Assembly (NCBI RefSeq): GCF_040214835.1
Contig: NZ_CP157874.1
Location: forward strand, 4,676,501 to 4,740,500
Direction: 5' to 3'
DNA from: Pseudomonas asiatica
GTDB taxonomy: Bacteria; Pseudomonadota; Gammaproteobacteria; Pseudomonadales; Pseudomonadaceae
DNA: 64,000 nucleotides
Shown: piece after piece, positions 18,885-27,490 of the stretch
Layout of the letters: every line of letters begins with the position of its first letter
Position numbering within the stretch: the first letter of the stretch is position 1
The notes under the pieces: generated by a model
The model's input: only the letters and a program-made list of their open reading frames with translations
Told to the model about the DNA's origin: nothing
Databases searched by the model: none
Position numbers and translations under genes: made by a program

Positions 18885-19826
18885 ATGGCCGATTCCGCTT
18901 TCTTCTGCCCCCTGTCCCACGAGGGCATCCTCGCCGTCCGCGGCTCCGATGCAGGCAAGTTCCTGCAAGGCCAGCTGACCTGCAACATCAACTACCTCAG
19001 CCCGGAACACGCCAGCCTCGGCGCCCGCTGCATGGTCAAGGGGCGCATGCAGTCGAGTTTCCGCATCCTGCCCGAAGGCAACGGCTACCTGCTGGCCATG
19101 GCCAGCGAGCTGCTCGACGCCCAGCTGGCCGACCTCAAGAAGTACGCCGTGTTCTCCAAGGCGACGCTGACCGATGAAAGCGCTGCCTGGGCACGCTTCG
19201 GCCTGCAAGGCGGCGATGCGGCGCTGCAGGCCCTGGGGCTCGATGTGCCTGCGGCAGCTGGCAGCACCGTGCGCCACGACGGGTTGATCGCCATTGCCGT
19301 GTCCGCTGGCCGCGTGGAGCTGTGGGTACCGGCAGACAAAGCCGACAGCGTTCGCCAGGCGCTGGCCGCCGCACTGCCCGAAGGTAGCCTCGGCGACTGG
19401 CTGCTGGGGCAGATTCGCGCCGGGATCGGCCAGGTAATGGGGCCGACCCGCGAGCTGTTCATCCCGCAGATGATCAACCTGCAGGCCGTCGACGGCGTCA
19501 GCTTCAAGAAGGGCTGTTACACCGGTCAGGAAATCGTTGCCCGCATGCAGTACCTGGGCAAGCTCAAGCGCCGCCAGTACCGCCTGGCACTGGACCAGCA
19601 GGCCATTCCGGCCCCGGGCGCCGAGATCTTCTCGCCCACCCATGGTTCGTCGGTCGGTGAAGTGGTCATCGCTGCCAGCAACGGCACAGGCTGCGAACTG
19701 CTCGCCGTGCTCAGCGCCGAAGCGGTGAAAGACGACAACCTGCACCTGGGCAGCCTGGAAGGCCCACGCCTGCAGGTGCTGACCCTGCCCTACGAACTGG
19801 ACCGCGACCGGGAAATCCAGCGTTGA
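18885..19826 (+). CDS. ygfZ: Folate-binding Fe-S assembly protein YgfZ
   Basis: A 313-residue protein of the aminomethyltransferase-like fold that supports maintenance of certain Fe-S enzymes, for example MiaB, in a folate-dependent way. The signature KKGCYTGQEIVARMQYLG contains the conserved cysteine C211. It is divergent from sdhE-ygfX, a pairing conserved widely in Proteobacteria. Confidence 0.93.
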   Translation: MADSAFFCPLSHEGILAVRGSDAGKFLQGQLTCNINYLSPEHASLGARCMVKGRMQSSFRILPEGNGYLLAMASELLDAQLADLKKYAVFSKATLTDESAAWARFGLQGGDAALQALGLDVPAAAGSTVRHDGLIAIAVSAGRVELWVPADKADSVRQALAAALPEGSLGDWLLGQIRAGIGQVMGPTRELFIPQMINLQAVDGVSFKKGCYTGQEIVARMQYLGKLKRRQYRLALDQQAIPAPGAEIFSPTHGSSVGEVVIAASNGTGCELLAVLSAEAVKDDNLHLGSLEGPRLQVLTLPYELDRDREIQR

Positions 19827-19834
19827 CCAGCCTG

Positions 19835-19853
19835 CCCCGCCTACGTGGCGGGG
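19835..19853 (+). other. Hairpin after ygfZ
   Basis: CCCCGCC, loop TACGT, GGCGGGG. The 7-bp GC stem lacks a U-tract, so it is a weak terminator candidate at most. Confidence 0.35.
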
Positions 19854-19881
19854 CCGCACCACCACTGCGGTAGACACGCCC

Positions 19882-20688
19882 ATGAACAAGCTGGCCGAGA
19901 TGGTTCAAGCACAGTTGCTCGATGCCATCGAAAAGGATGACCTGGTCCTGCCGACCCTGCCCGAGGTTGCCTTGAGCATCCGCGAGGCGGCGGAAGACAG
20001 CGAAATCAGCGTAGCGGCCCTGAGCAAGGTGATCGGTCGCGATGCGGCCCTTTCAGCGCGCCTGATCAAGGTCGTCAACAGCCCGCTGCTGCGCGCGGCG
20101 GTCGAGGTCACCGACCTGCACACCGCCATCACGCGGCTGGGCATCAACTACAGCTGCAACCTGGCCATTGGCCTGGTGATCGAGCAGATTTTCCACGCCC
20201 GGGCGCCGGCGGTGGAGCAGAAGTTACGTGATATCTGGGCCAACAGCCTGGATGTGGCGGGCATCAGCTACGAAATTTGCCGCCGCTTTACACAACTCAA
20301 GCCCGACCAGGCCACCCTCGGCGGGCTGGTCAACCAGATTGGCGCACTGCCGGTGCTGATCTATGCCGAAGAGCACAACGAACTGCTGTCCGATCCGGTG
20401 TGCCTGCACTATGTGATCGAGCAGATCCAGCCGGTGCTGGGCGACAAGATCCTCAAGGCCTGGGAGTTTCCGGAGCAACTGGTCAACCTGCCGAGCCAGG
20501 TGCAGGACCTGGACCGGCAGACTGACAAGATCGACTACATCGACATCGTGCAGATCGCCCGCTGCATCAGCCAGCGCGGGCGCCACCGGCCACTGGCGGC
20601 ACTACCGGCATACCGCCACCTGGGCCTGCCGTACGGCACCGAGCTTGAAGTAGGTGAACTGATTGAGGCGCGGAGCATGTTGCGCTGA
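19882..20688 (+). CDS. HDOD-domain protein
   Basis: A 268-residue protein made almost entirely of an HDOD domain, a degenerate HD-type fold used in bacterial signalling scaffolds. Supporting segments are LPTLPEVALSIREAAEDSE, KVIGRDAALSARLIKVVNS and TDLHTAITRLGINYSCNLA. No output domain such as GGDEF or a kinase is attached. It follows ygfZ by 55 bp in the same direction. Function in this strain is unknown. Confidence 0.9.
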   Translation: MNKLAEMVQAQLLDAIEKDDLVLPTLPEVALSIREAAEDSEISVAALSKVIGRDAALSARLIKVVNSPLLRAAVEVTDLHTAITRLGINYSCNLAIGLVIEQIFHARAPAVEQKLRDIWANSLDVAGISYEICRRFTQLKPDQATLGGLVNQIGALPVLIYAEEHNELLSDPVCLHYVIEQIQPVLGDKILKAWEFPEQLVNLPSQVQDLDRQTDKIDYIDIVQIARCISQRGRHRPLAALPAYRHLGLPYGTELEVGELIEARSMLR

Positions 20689-20700
20689 CCGGTGTCAGCC

Positions 20701-20806
20701 TGTGCCGGCCTCTTCGCGGGTAAACCCGCTCCCACAGGGATAGCGCAGCCTTCAGCAGCGGCGCGGTCACTGTGGGAGCGGGTTCACCCGCGAAAGGGCT
20801 GGTACA
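20701..20806. repeat. REP pair (inverted)
   Basis: Arms of the CGGGTAAACCCG type with the CGGGTTCACCCG variant on the right, between the convergent HDOD and tctE genes. Confidence 0.85.
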
Positions 20807-20815
20807 GGCCACACA

Positions 20816-22195
20816 TCAATCCGCGATAAAACTCACCCGCACCCGCAACCCGCCCTTCGCACCGTCATGCAGGCTCACCTGCGCCAGGTGCGCCCGGCAG
20901 ATCTCGCCGACAATCGCCAAGCCAAGCCCACTGCCCTGCGCACTGCGCCGGTAGAAGCGCTCGAATACCCGCTCACGCTCGGCCTCGGGAATCCCCGGCC
21001 CGTCGTCCTCCACCTCAAGCACCGCCGGCGCCAGCACCCGCAAGATCACGTTGCCGCCAGCCGGCGTATGCGCCAAGGCATTGTCCACCAGGTTGCTCAA
21101 CAGCTCGTTGAGCAGCGTCGGCTCCCCCTTCAGCCACACCGGCGCCTCGGCCTCCAGGGCCAGCGCCACCCCACGCTTGTGCGCCAGCGGTGCCATGGCC
21201 ATGCCCAGCTCACGAGCCAACTGGCTCAGGTCCAGGCGCTGCGCCCCGCCTTCGGCAATCGCCCGCGCACCGTTCTCGACCCGCGCCAGCGACAGCAGCT
21301 GGTTGGCCAGGTGGGTCAGCCGGTCAGTGCCCTGGGCCGCGGACTCCAGCGTCTGCCGCCACTCCTGCGGTTCGGCCGAACGCAAGCCCAGCTCGACCCG
21401 CGCCTTCAGCGCGGCCAGCGGGGTACGCAACTCGTGGGCAGCGTCGGCGATGAACTGCGCCTGGCGCTCGAACTGGCCGCGCAAACGCTCGGTGAAATGG
21501 TTCAAAGCCCGCACCAGTGGGCCCAGCTCACGCTGCACCTGCACCACCGGCAAGGCCCGCAGGTCGTCCGGCTGGCGTTCTTCCACCGCCGTGCGCAGGC
21601 GCTCCAGCGGCCGCAAAGCGGCACTCACGGCAAACCACACCATCACCAGCGCGCCCAGCGCCAGCATCCCCAGGCGCAGCAGGGTATCGGCCATCAGGCC
21701 ACGGGCCATGCGCACCCGCGCTTCCTCGGTCTCGGCCACACGGATTTCCGCCATGCCGTTCATGTTCGGCTCGCTCACCGGCTTCAGCAGGCTGACAACG
21801 CGCACGTCCTGGCCCAGGTAGGTGGCGTTGTAGAACCGCGCCAGCGCCGGGTAATCGTCGGTACGCGGTGTGCCCGGCGGCGGCGCTGGCAGGTTCTCGT
21901 AGCCGGAAATCAGCCGCTGCTGGATGTCCAGCACCTGGTAGTAGATGCGCCCGGCACTGTCGTAGGCGAAGGTGTCCAGGGCCACGTAGGGCACATCTGC
22001 GCTCAGCGAGCCGTCACGCTGGGACAGGCCTGCGGCAATGGTCCGCGCCGAGGCCAGCAGGGTCCGGTCGTAGGCGGTGTCGGCGGCCTCGCGGCCATTC
22101 CAATAAGCGCTCAGGCCACTCGCCAGCATCAACACCACCAGCAACAAGGCCAGGTTGCCGAGCAAGCGCCCACGCAGGCTGCCGTTGTCACGCAT
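20816..22195 (-). CDS. tctE: Tricarboxylate-sensing histidine kinase TctE
   Basis: A 459-residue membrane kinase. A first membrane segment (about 12-32) and a second near residue 165-185 flank the periplasmic sensor. The phospho-accepting His is in [16 protein letters not shown], the N box is LLSNLVDNALAH, and the G boxes are DDGPGIPEAE and GSGLGLAIVGEICRAH. It overlaps tctD by 8 bp. Divergence of the pair from opdH-tctCBA strongly implies citrate or related tricarboxylates as signal. Confidence 0.9.
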   Translation of the reverse strand: MRDNGSLRGRLLGNLALLLVVLMLASGLSAYWNGREAADTAYDRTLLASARTIAAGLSQRDGSLSADVPYVALDTFAYDSAGRIYYQVLDIQQRLISGYENLPAPPPGTPRTDDYPALARFYNATYLGQDVRVVSLLKPVSEPNMNGMAEIRVAETEEARVRMARGLMADTLLRLGMLALGALVMVWFAVSAALRPLERLRTAVEERQPDDLRALPVVQVQRELGPLVRALNHFTERLRGQFERQAQFIADAAHELRTPLAALKARVELGLRSAEPQEWRQTLESAAQGTDRLTHLANQLLSLARVENGARAIAEGGAQRLDLSQLARELGMAMAPLAHKRGVALALEAEAPVWLKGEPTLLNELLSNLVDNALAHTPAGGNVILRVLAPAVLEVEDDGPGIPEAERERVFERFYRRSAQGSGLGLAIVGEICRAHLAQVSLHDGAKGGLRVRVSFIAD

Positions 22196-22859
22196 CGCGG
22201 TGCTCGAGCAGGTAGCCCAGGCCACGGAAGGTGACGATGGCCACCGGGTGGCCGTCGAGCTTCTTGCGCAGGCGGTGGATGTAGATTTCGATGGCGTCGG
22301 GGCTGGCTTCTTCGTCCAGGCCGAACACCTGGGCGGCCAGTTGCTCCTTGCTCATCACCCGGCCCGGGCGGGCGATCAGCGCTTCCAGTACGCTCTGTTC
22401 GCGCGAGGTCAGGGTCAGGTTTTCGCCACCCAGGGCGAAGCGCCGGGTGTCCAGGTCGTACACCAGCGGCCCGCAGCGTTGCTGGCGCTCGCCACCGAGC
22501 ACGCTGCGCCGCAGCAGGGCCTTGACCCGTGCTTCCAGTTCGGTCAGCTCGAACGGCTTGGCCAGGTAGTCGTCGGCGCCCAGGTTCAGGCCGTGGACCC
22601 GGTCCTTGACGTCGCTGCGCGCGGTCAGCATCAGCACCGGCAGGGTCTTGCCACGGCCGCGCAGGCGCGCCAGCACCTCGAAGCCGTCCATGCGCGGCAA
22701 GCCGACATCCAGCACGGCCACGGCGTATTCCTCGCTGGCCAGGGCCAGGTCGGCGGCCACGCCGTCATGCAGCACATCCACGGTCAGGCCATGGCTTTTC
22801 AAGGCCTGGGCCACGCTTTCGGCCAGTTGCAGGTGGTCTTCGACCAGCAGCACACGCAT
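22188..22859 (-). CDS. tctD: Response regulator TctD
   Basis: A 223-residue OmpR-type regulator. The receiver has E7, D8 and the phospho-acceptor D51 in VAVLDVGLPRMDG and the KPF motif in YLAKPFELTEL. The winged helix ends in HPVAIVTFRGLGYLLE. It sits next to tctE and opposite the porin opdH; a direct/inverted repeat cluster between them (22935-22966) is a likely binding site. Confidence 0.9.
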   Translation of the reverse strand: MRVLLVEDHLQLAESVAQALKSHGLTVDVLHDGVAADLALASEEYAVAVLDVGLPRMDGFEVLARLRGRGKTLPVLMLTARSDVKDRVHGLNLGADDYLAKPFELTELEARVKALLRRSVLGGERQQRCGPLVYDLDTRRFALGGENLTLTSREQSVLEALIARPGRVMSKEQLAAQVFGLDEEASPDAIEIYIHRLRKKLDGHPVAIVTFRGLGYLLEHRDA

Positions 22860-22934
22860 CGGATTCTCCCTGCTCGGGTGGGACGGTGGCGCGGAGTGTA
22901 CCGCTGTCGGCAGGCCTGTGAAGCCCTGTCGACA

Positions 22935-22966
22935 AACCTTTCACGCTGAAAGGTTAGCGAAAGGTT
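22935..22966. promoter_or_regulatory. Candidate TctD operator
   Basis: Three copies of an 8-bp element: AACCTTTC (22935-22942, inverted), GAAAGGTT (22948-22955) and GAAAGGTT (22959-22966). The two direct copies have an 11-bp period, one helical turn, as is usual for OmpR-family dimers. The site lies midway between the divergent tctD and opdH starts, 76 bp from tctD and about 93 bp from opdH. Confidence 0.6.
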
Positions 22967-23058
22967 GGTTACCTAGCATCGCACCACGGTCGCCCTTCGC
23001 GCCGAAAAAAGCACCAGCAAGGTGCAACGAATAAGAACAATAAACGGAGCCATCAGTG

Positions 23059-24348
23059 ATGCTGTCATCGCAGCCGCAGGCGTTCGCGCCTACCCGTTCC
23101 TTTGCCGCACGCCCCTCCGCCATCGCCAGCGCCCTTGCGCTTGCCGGTGTCGCCCCGATGAGCCAGGCCGCCTTCTTCGAAGACAGCACGGCCACCTTCG
23201 AAACCCGCAACATGTACTTCAACCGCGACTTCCGCGACGGCACCAGTGCGCAGCAATCCAAGCGCGACGAGTGGGCCCAGGGCTTCATGCTCAACTTCGA
23301 GTCTGGCTACACCGATGGCACCGTGGGCTTCGGCCTGGATGCGCTGGGCATGCTCGGCATCAAGCTCGACTCCAGCCCCGACCGCACCGACACCGGCCTG
23401 CTGCCGACCCACGATGACGGCAAGGCCGCGGACGAGTACTCCAAGCTCGGCCTGACCGGCAAGGTGAAGGTGTCGCAGACCGAACTGAAGATCGGCACGC
23501 TGATCCCCGAACTGCCGACCCTGCAGCCCAACGATGGGCGCATCCTGCCGCAAACCTTCGAAGGCGGCCTGCTCACCTCGAAGGAGGTCAAGGGCCTTAC
23601 CTTCACCGGCGGCCGACTGGACAAGGCCAAGGACCGCAACGACACCAACTGGGAAGACCTGGCCCTGAACAACAAGAACGGCCGCTTCGGTGGCTCGTTC
23701 AGCGCCGACAACCTGGACCTGGCCGGCCTCGACTACCAGTTCACCGATCGCATCACCGGCAGCTACCACTTTGCCCAGCTCGACGATATCTACCGCCAGC
23801 ACTTCATCGGCATGGTCGCCACCCAGCCATGGGGCCCGGGCACCTTCGGCGCCGACCTGCGCCTGGCGGTGAGTGACGACGCCGGCGCCGCCAAGGCCGG
23901 CAACATCGACAACACCACCGTCAACGGCATGCTCAGCTACGCCCTGGGCGGGCACAAGGTCAGCGCCGCCTGGCAGCAGCTGTCCGGCGACAGCGCCTTC
24001 CCGTACGTCGATGGTGCCGACCCGTACCTGGTCAACTTCGTCCAGATCAACGACTTCGCCGGCGCCGACGAGCGCTCCTGGCAGGCGCGCTACGACTACA
24101 ACTTCGCCGCACTCGGCGTGCCCGGCCTGACCTTCATGACTCGCTACATCAGTGGCGACAACGTCAGCCGCGCGGCCGGTGGCGAGGGCAAGGAGTGGGA
24201 GCGCAACACCGAACTGAAGTACGTGGTACAAAGCGGCCCGTTGAAGAACGTCGCCGTGCGCCTGCGCAACGCCACCTTCCGCTCCAACTTCGCCCGCGAC
24301 GCGGACGAGGTGCGGCTGCTGGTGAGCTACAGCGTGGCGCTGTGGTAA
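23059..24348 (+). CDS. opdH: OprD-family tricarboxylate porin OpdH
   Basis: An outer-membrane channel of about 429 residues, OprD family (18-stranded barrel). The N-terminus carries a long signal peptide ending SQAAF. The mature start FFEDSTATFETRNMYFNRDF is typical of OprD proteins, and the C-terminus VRLLVSYSVALW is an aromatic-ending outer-membrane strand. The ATG at 23059 has GGAG at good spacing; a GTG lies one codon upstream. Position before tctCBA and opposite tctDE marks it as the tricarboxylate channel OpdH. Confidence 0.9.
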   Translation: MLSSQPQAFAPTRSFAARPSAIASALALAGVAPMSQAAFFEDSTATFETRNMYFNRDFRDGTSAQQSKRDEWAQGFMLNFESGYTDGTVGFGLDALGMLGIKLDSSPDRTDTGLLPTHDDGKAADEYSKLGLTGKVKVSQTELKIGTLIPELPTLQPNDGRILPQTFEGGLLTSKEVKGLTFTGGRLDKAKDRNDTNWEDLALNNKNGRFGGSFSADNLDLAGLDYQFTDRITGSYHFAQLDDIYRQHFIGMVATQPWGPGTFGADLRLAVSDDAGAAKAGNIDNTTVNGMLSYALGGHKVSAAWQQLSGDSAFPYVDGADPYLVNFVQINDFAGADERSWQARYDYNFAALGVPGLTFMTRYISGDNVSRAAGGEGKEWERNTELKYVVQSGPLKNVAVRLRNATFRSNFARDADEVRLLVSYSVALW

Positions 24349-24394
24349 CCCCATAGCGATAACTTGATAACAACAACGCTCACGGAGATAGACG

Positions 24395-25375
24395 ATGACC
24401 TTTTCACTGCGCCGCCTCGTCCTCGCTACCGGCTGCCTGCTGCTGGCCGGCAACGCCCTCGCTGCCGAACCGAAACGCCCCGAATGCATTGCCCCCGCCT
24501 CGCCCGGCGGCGGCTTCGACCTGACCTGCAAACTGGTGCAGAGCGCCCTGGTGCAGGAAAAGATCCTCACCAAGCCGATGCGCGTCACCTACATGCCCGG
24601 CGGTGTCGGCGCGGTGGCCTACAACGCCGTGGTCGCCCAGCGCCCGGCCGATGCCGGCACCCTGGTGGCCTGGTCCAGCGGCTCGCTGCTGAACCTGGCC
24701 CAGGGCAAGTTCGGCCGCTTCGACGAAAACGCGGTGAAATGGCTGGCCGCCGTCGGCACCAGCTACGGCGCCATCGCAGTGAAAAGCGACTCGCCCTACA
24801 AGACCCTCGACGACCTGGTCGCGGCGTTGAAGAAAGACCCGAGCAAGGTGGTGATCGGCTCCGGCGGTACGGTCGGCAGCCAGGACTGGATGCAGACCGC
24901 CCTGATCGCCAAGGCCGCCGGCATCAACCCGCGTGACCTGCGCTACGTGGCCCTGGAAGGCGGCGGCGAAATCGCCACGGCGTTGCTGGGCGGGCATATC
25001 CAGGTAGGCTCGACCGACATCTCCGACTCCATGCCGCACATTCAGAGCGGCAACATGCGCATCCTCGCGGTGTTCTCGGAAAACCGCCTGGACGAGCCCG
25101 AGATGAAAGACATCCCCACCGCCAAGGAGCAGGGCTACGACATCGTCTGGCCGGTGGTACGCGGTTTCTACCTGGGGCCAAAGGTGAGCGACGAGGACTA
25201 CGCCTGGTGGAAACAGTCATTCGACAAGATGCTGGCCTCGGAAGACTTCGCCAAGCTGCGTGACCAGCGCGAACTGTTCCCCTTCGCCATGACCGGTGCA
25301 GAGCTGGACGGCTATGTGAAGAAGCAAGTGGCTGACTACAAGGCACTGGCCAGGGAGTTTGGCCTGATCCAGTAA
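24395..25375 (+). CDS. tctC: Tricarboxylate-binding periplasmic protein TctC
   Basis: A 326-residue solute-binding protein of the tripartite tricarboxylate transporter family. Signal peptide at residues 1-23 (ending NALAAE), then the family segment CIAPASPGGGFDLTCKLVQS. It captures citrate-like substrates for the TctA/TctB membrane complex. It follows opdH by 46 bp. A composite REP element separates it from tctB. Confidence 0.95.
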   Translation: MTFSLRRLVLATGCLLLAGNALAAEPKRPECIAPASPGGGFDLTCKLVQSALVQEKILTKPMRVTYMPGGVGAVAYNAVVAQRPADAGTLVAWSSGSLLNLAQGKFGRFDENAVKWLAAVGTSYGAIAVKSDSPYKTLDDLVAALKKDPSKVVIGSGGTVGSQDWMQTALIAKAAGINPRDLRYVALEGGGEIATALLGGHIQVGSTDISDSMPHIQSGNMRILAVFSENRLDEPEMKDIPTAKEQGYDIVWPVVRGFYLGPKVSDEDYAWWKQSFDKMLASEDFAKLRDQRELFPFAMTGAELDGYVKKQVADYKALAREFGLIQ

Positions 25376-25398
25376 GCCACCCACGATCTTTCACCGAT

Positions 25399-25489
25399 CC
25401 CTGTGGGAGCGGGCGTGCCCGCGAAGAAGACACCGCGGTGCCAGGCACCGGCGTTGCCGGTGTTCGCGGGCACGCCCGCTCCCACAGGG
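25399..25489. repeat. Composite REP element inside the tct operon
   Basis: Arms GAGCGGGCGTGCCCGCGAA and, inverted, TTCGCGGGCACGCCCGCTC enclose a second hairpin CACCGGC-GCCGGTG. Orientation is the reverse of most pairs here, with GTGGGAGC outermost. The same layout recurs at 53609-53695. It sits between tctC and tctB and may cause differential expression of the binding protein versus the membrane subunits. Confidence 0.88.
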
Positions 25490-25513
25490 TCCGTGCTCAA
25501 TGAGGACTCTCTG

Positions 25514-25972
25514 ATGATCCTGCAACGCATCTTCGCCCTGGCCCTGCTGGCGGTGTGCGCCGCCCTGGCCGTGATGGCCTGGCCTTACCAGGCGGCGTTT
25601 TCCTATGAACCGGTGGGCCCGCGCGCCTACCCGCTGTTGATGCTCGGCCTGTTGGGCCTGGGCCTGCTGTATCTGGTGTTTCGCCCCACGCCCATCGTGC
25701 GCAAGGACGACGAACCAGAACTGGACCGCGAAACCCTGATCAAGATCACCGCCTGCGTCGGCCTGCTGATCGTTTTCGCCAGCACCTTCGAAGCCCTGGG
25801 CTTCATCCTCAGCGCCATCCTGGTCGGCGTGCCCATGGCCCGCCTGTACGGCGGCCGCTGGCTGCACAGCGCCATCGTGGTGGTGGGCATGAGCCTGTTC
25901 CTCTACTGGCTGTTCGACCGCGTGATGGACGTGCCCCTGCCCCTTGGCCTGCTGAGCGTACTGGAGAACTGA
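25514..25972 (+). CDS. tctB: Tricarboxylate transporter small membrane subunit TctB
   Basis: A 152-residue membrane protein with four hydrophobic segments (about 5-23, 38-58, 79-102, 120-140), the size and topology of TctB. The start at 25514 follows the REP element; longer upstream readings run through it and are not credible. It ends 3 bp before tctA. Confidence 0.92.
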   Translation: MILQRIFALALLAVCAALAVMAWPYQAAFSYEPVGPRAYPLLMLGLLGLGLLYLVFRPTPIVRKDDEPELDRETLIKITACVGLLIVFASTFEALGFILSAILVGVPMARLYGGRWLHSAIVVVGMSLFLYWLFDRVMDVPLPLGLLSVLEN

Positions 25973-25975
25973 CAC

Positions 25976-27490
25976 ATGGATACCTTGAGCTACCTGGGCC
26001 AGGGCTTCGGCGTCGCCCTGTCCCCCTACAACCTGGTCACCGCCCTCACCGGCACGCTGATCGGCACCGTGGTCGGCCTGCTGCCGGGCCTGGGCCCGAT
26101 CAACGGCGTGGCCTTGCTGATCCCCATCGCCTTCGCCCTCGGCCTGCCGCCGGAGTCGGCGCTGATCCTGCTGGCGGCGGTGTACCTGGGCTGTGAGTAC
26201 GGTGGGCGCATCAGTTCGATCCTGCTTAACATCCCCGGCGAAGCCTCGACCGTGATGACCACCCTCGATGGCTACCCGATGGCCCGCAATGGCCTGGCTG
26301 GCGTAGCGCTGTCGCTGTCGGCCTGGAGTTCGTTCATCGGTGCGCTGATCGCCACCTGCGGCATGGTGCTGTTCGCCCCGCTGCTGGCGAAATGGGCAAT
26401 CGCCTTCGGCCCGGCGGAGTACTTCGTGCTGATGGTGTTCGCCATCGTCGCCCTCGGTGGCATGGCCGGCGACAAGCCGCTGAAAACCTTCATTGCCGCA
26501 CTGATCGGCCTGTTCCTGTCGGCAGTCGGCATCGATGCCAACAGTGGCGTGTACCGCTTCACCGGCGACAGTGTGCATCTGGCCGACGGCATCCAGTTCG
26601 TGGTGCTGGTGCTGGGCCTGTTCTCCATCAGCGAAATCCTCCTGCTGCTGGAAAAGACCCACCATGGCCACCAGGCGATCAAGGCCACCGGGCGCATGCT
26701 GTTCAACTTCAAGGAAGCGGCCTCTGTATTCGTGGTCAACATCCGCTGCGGCCTGCTGGGCTTCATCATGGGTGTGCTGCCTGGCGCCGGTGCAACACTG
26801 GCCAGCGCCGTGGCCTACATGACCGAAAAACGCCTGGCAGGTGACAAGGGCAAGTTCGGCAAGGGCGACGCCCGCGGCCTGGCCGCCCCGGAAACCGCCA
26901 TCGGCGCCTCCTGCTGTGGCGCCCTGGTACCGATGCTGACCCTGGGCGTACCCGGCTCGGGCACCACCGCGGTAATGATCGGCGCACTGACCTTGTACAA
27001 CATCACCCCGGGCCCACTGCTGTTCGAACAGCAGCCAGACATCGTCTGGGGCCTGATCGCCTCGCTGTTCATCGCCAACATCATGCTGGTGATCCTCAAC
27101 ATCCCGATGATCCGCATCTTCACCCGCATCCTCGCCGTGCCGAACTGGGCGCTGGTGCCGGTGATCGCCATCATCACGGGGATCGGGGTGTACGCCGTGC
27201 ATGCCACCACCTTCGACCTGTTCCTGATGGTCGGCATCGGCATCATGGGCTATATCCTGCGCAAGCTGGACTTCCCGCTTTCGCCGATCCTGCTCGGTTT
27301 CATCCTCGGTGGGCTGATGGAGCAGAACCTGCGCCGGGCGCTGTCGATCTCCAACGGCGAACTGGGCATCCTCTGGTCGAGCCCGATCAGCATGTCGGTA
27401 TGGGTACTGACCATTTGCATGCTGACCCTGCCGCTGCTGCGCATCTGGCGCAAACGCAGCCAGCAGCGCCGGGCGATGGCCGATGCCTGA
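25976..27490 (+). CDS. tctA: Tricarboxylate transporter large membrane subunit TctA
   Basis: A 504-residue permease with about 11-12 membrane segments. Family motifs include GLLPGLGPINGVALLIPIAF, NIPGEASTVMTTLDGYPMA and LTLGVPGSGTTAVMIGAL. It is the sodium- or proton-driven channel subunit of the TctABC system. Its stop overlaps the next gene by 8 bp, which ties that gene to the same transcript. Confidence 0.96.
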   Translation: MDTLSYLGQGFGVALSPYNLVTALTGTLIGTVVGLLPGLGPINGVALLIPIAFALGLPPESALILLAAVYLGCEYGGRISSILLNIPGEASTVMTTLDGYPMARNGLAGVALSLSAWSSFIGALIATCGMVLFAPLLAKWAIAFGPAEYFVLMVFAIVALGGMAGDKPLKTFIAALIGLFLSAVGIDANSGVYRFTGDSVHLADGIQFVVLVLGLFSISEILLLLEKTHHGHQAIKATGRMLFNFKEAASVFVVNIRCGLLGFIMGVLPGAGATLASAVAYMTEKRLAGDKGKFGKGDARGLAAPETAIGASCCGALVPMLTLGVPGSGTTAVMIGALTLYNITPGPLLFEQQPDIVWGLIASLFIANIMLVILNIPMIRIFTRILAVPNWALVPVIAIITGIGVYAVHATTFDLFLMVGIGIMGYILRKLDFPLSPILLGFILGGLMEQNLRRALSISNGELGILWSSPISMSVWVLTICMLTLPLLRIWRKRSQQRRAMADA

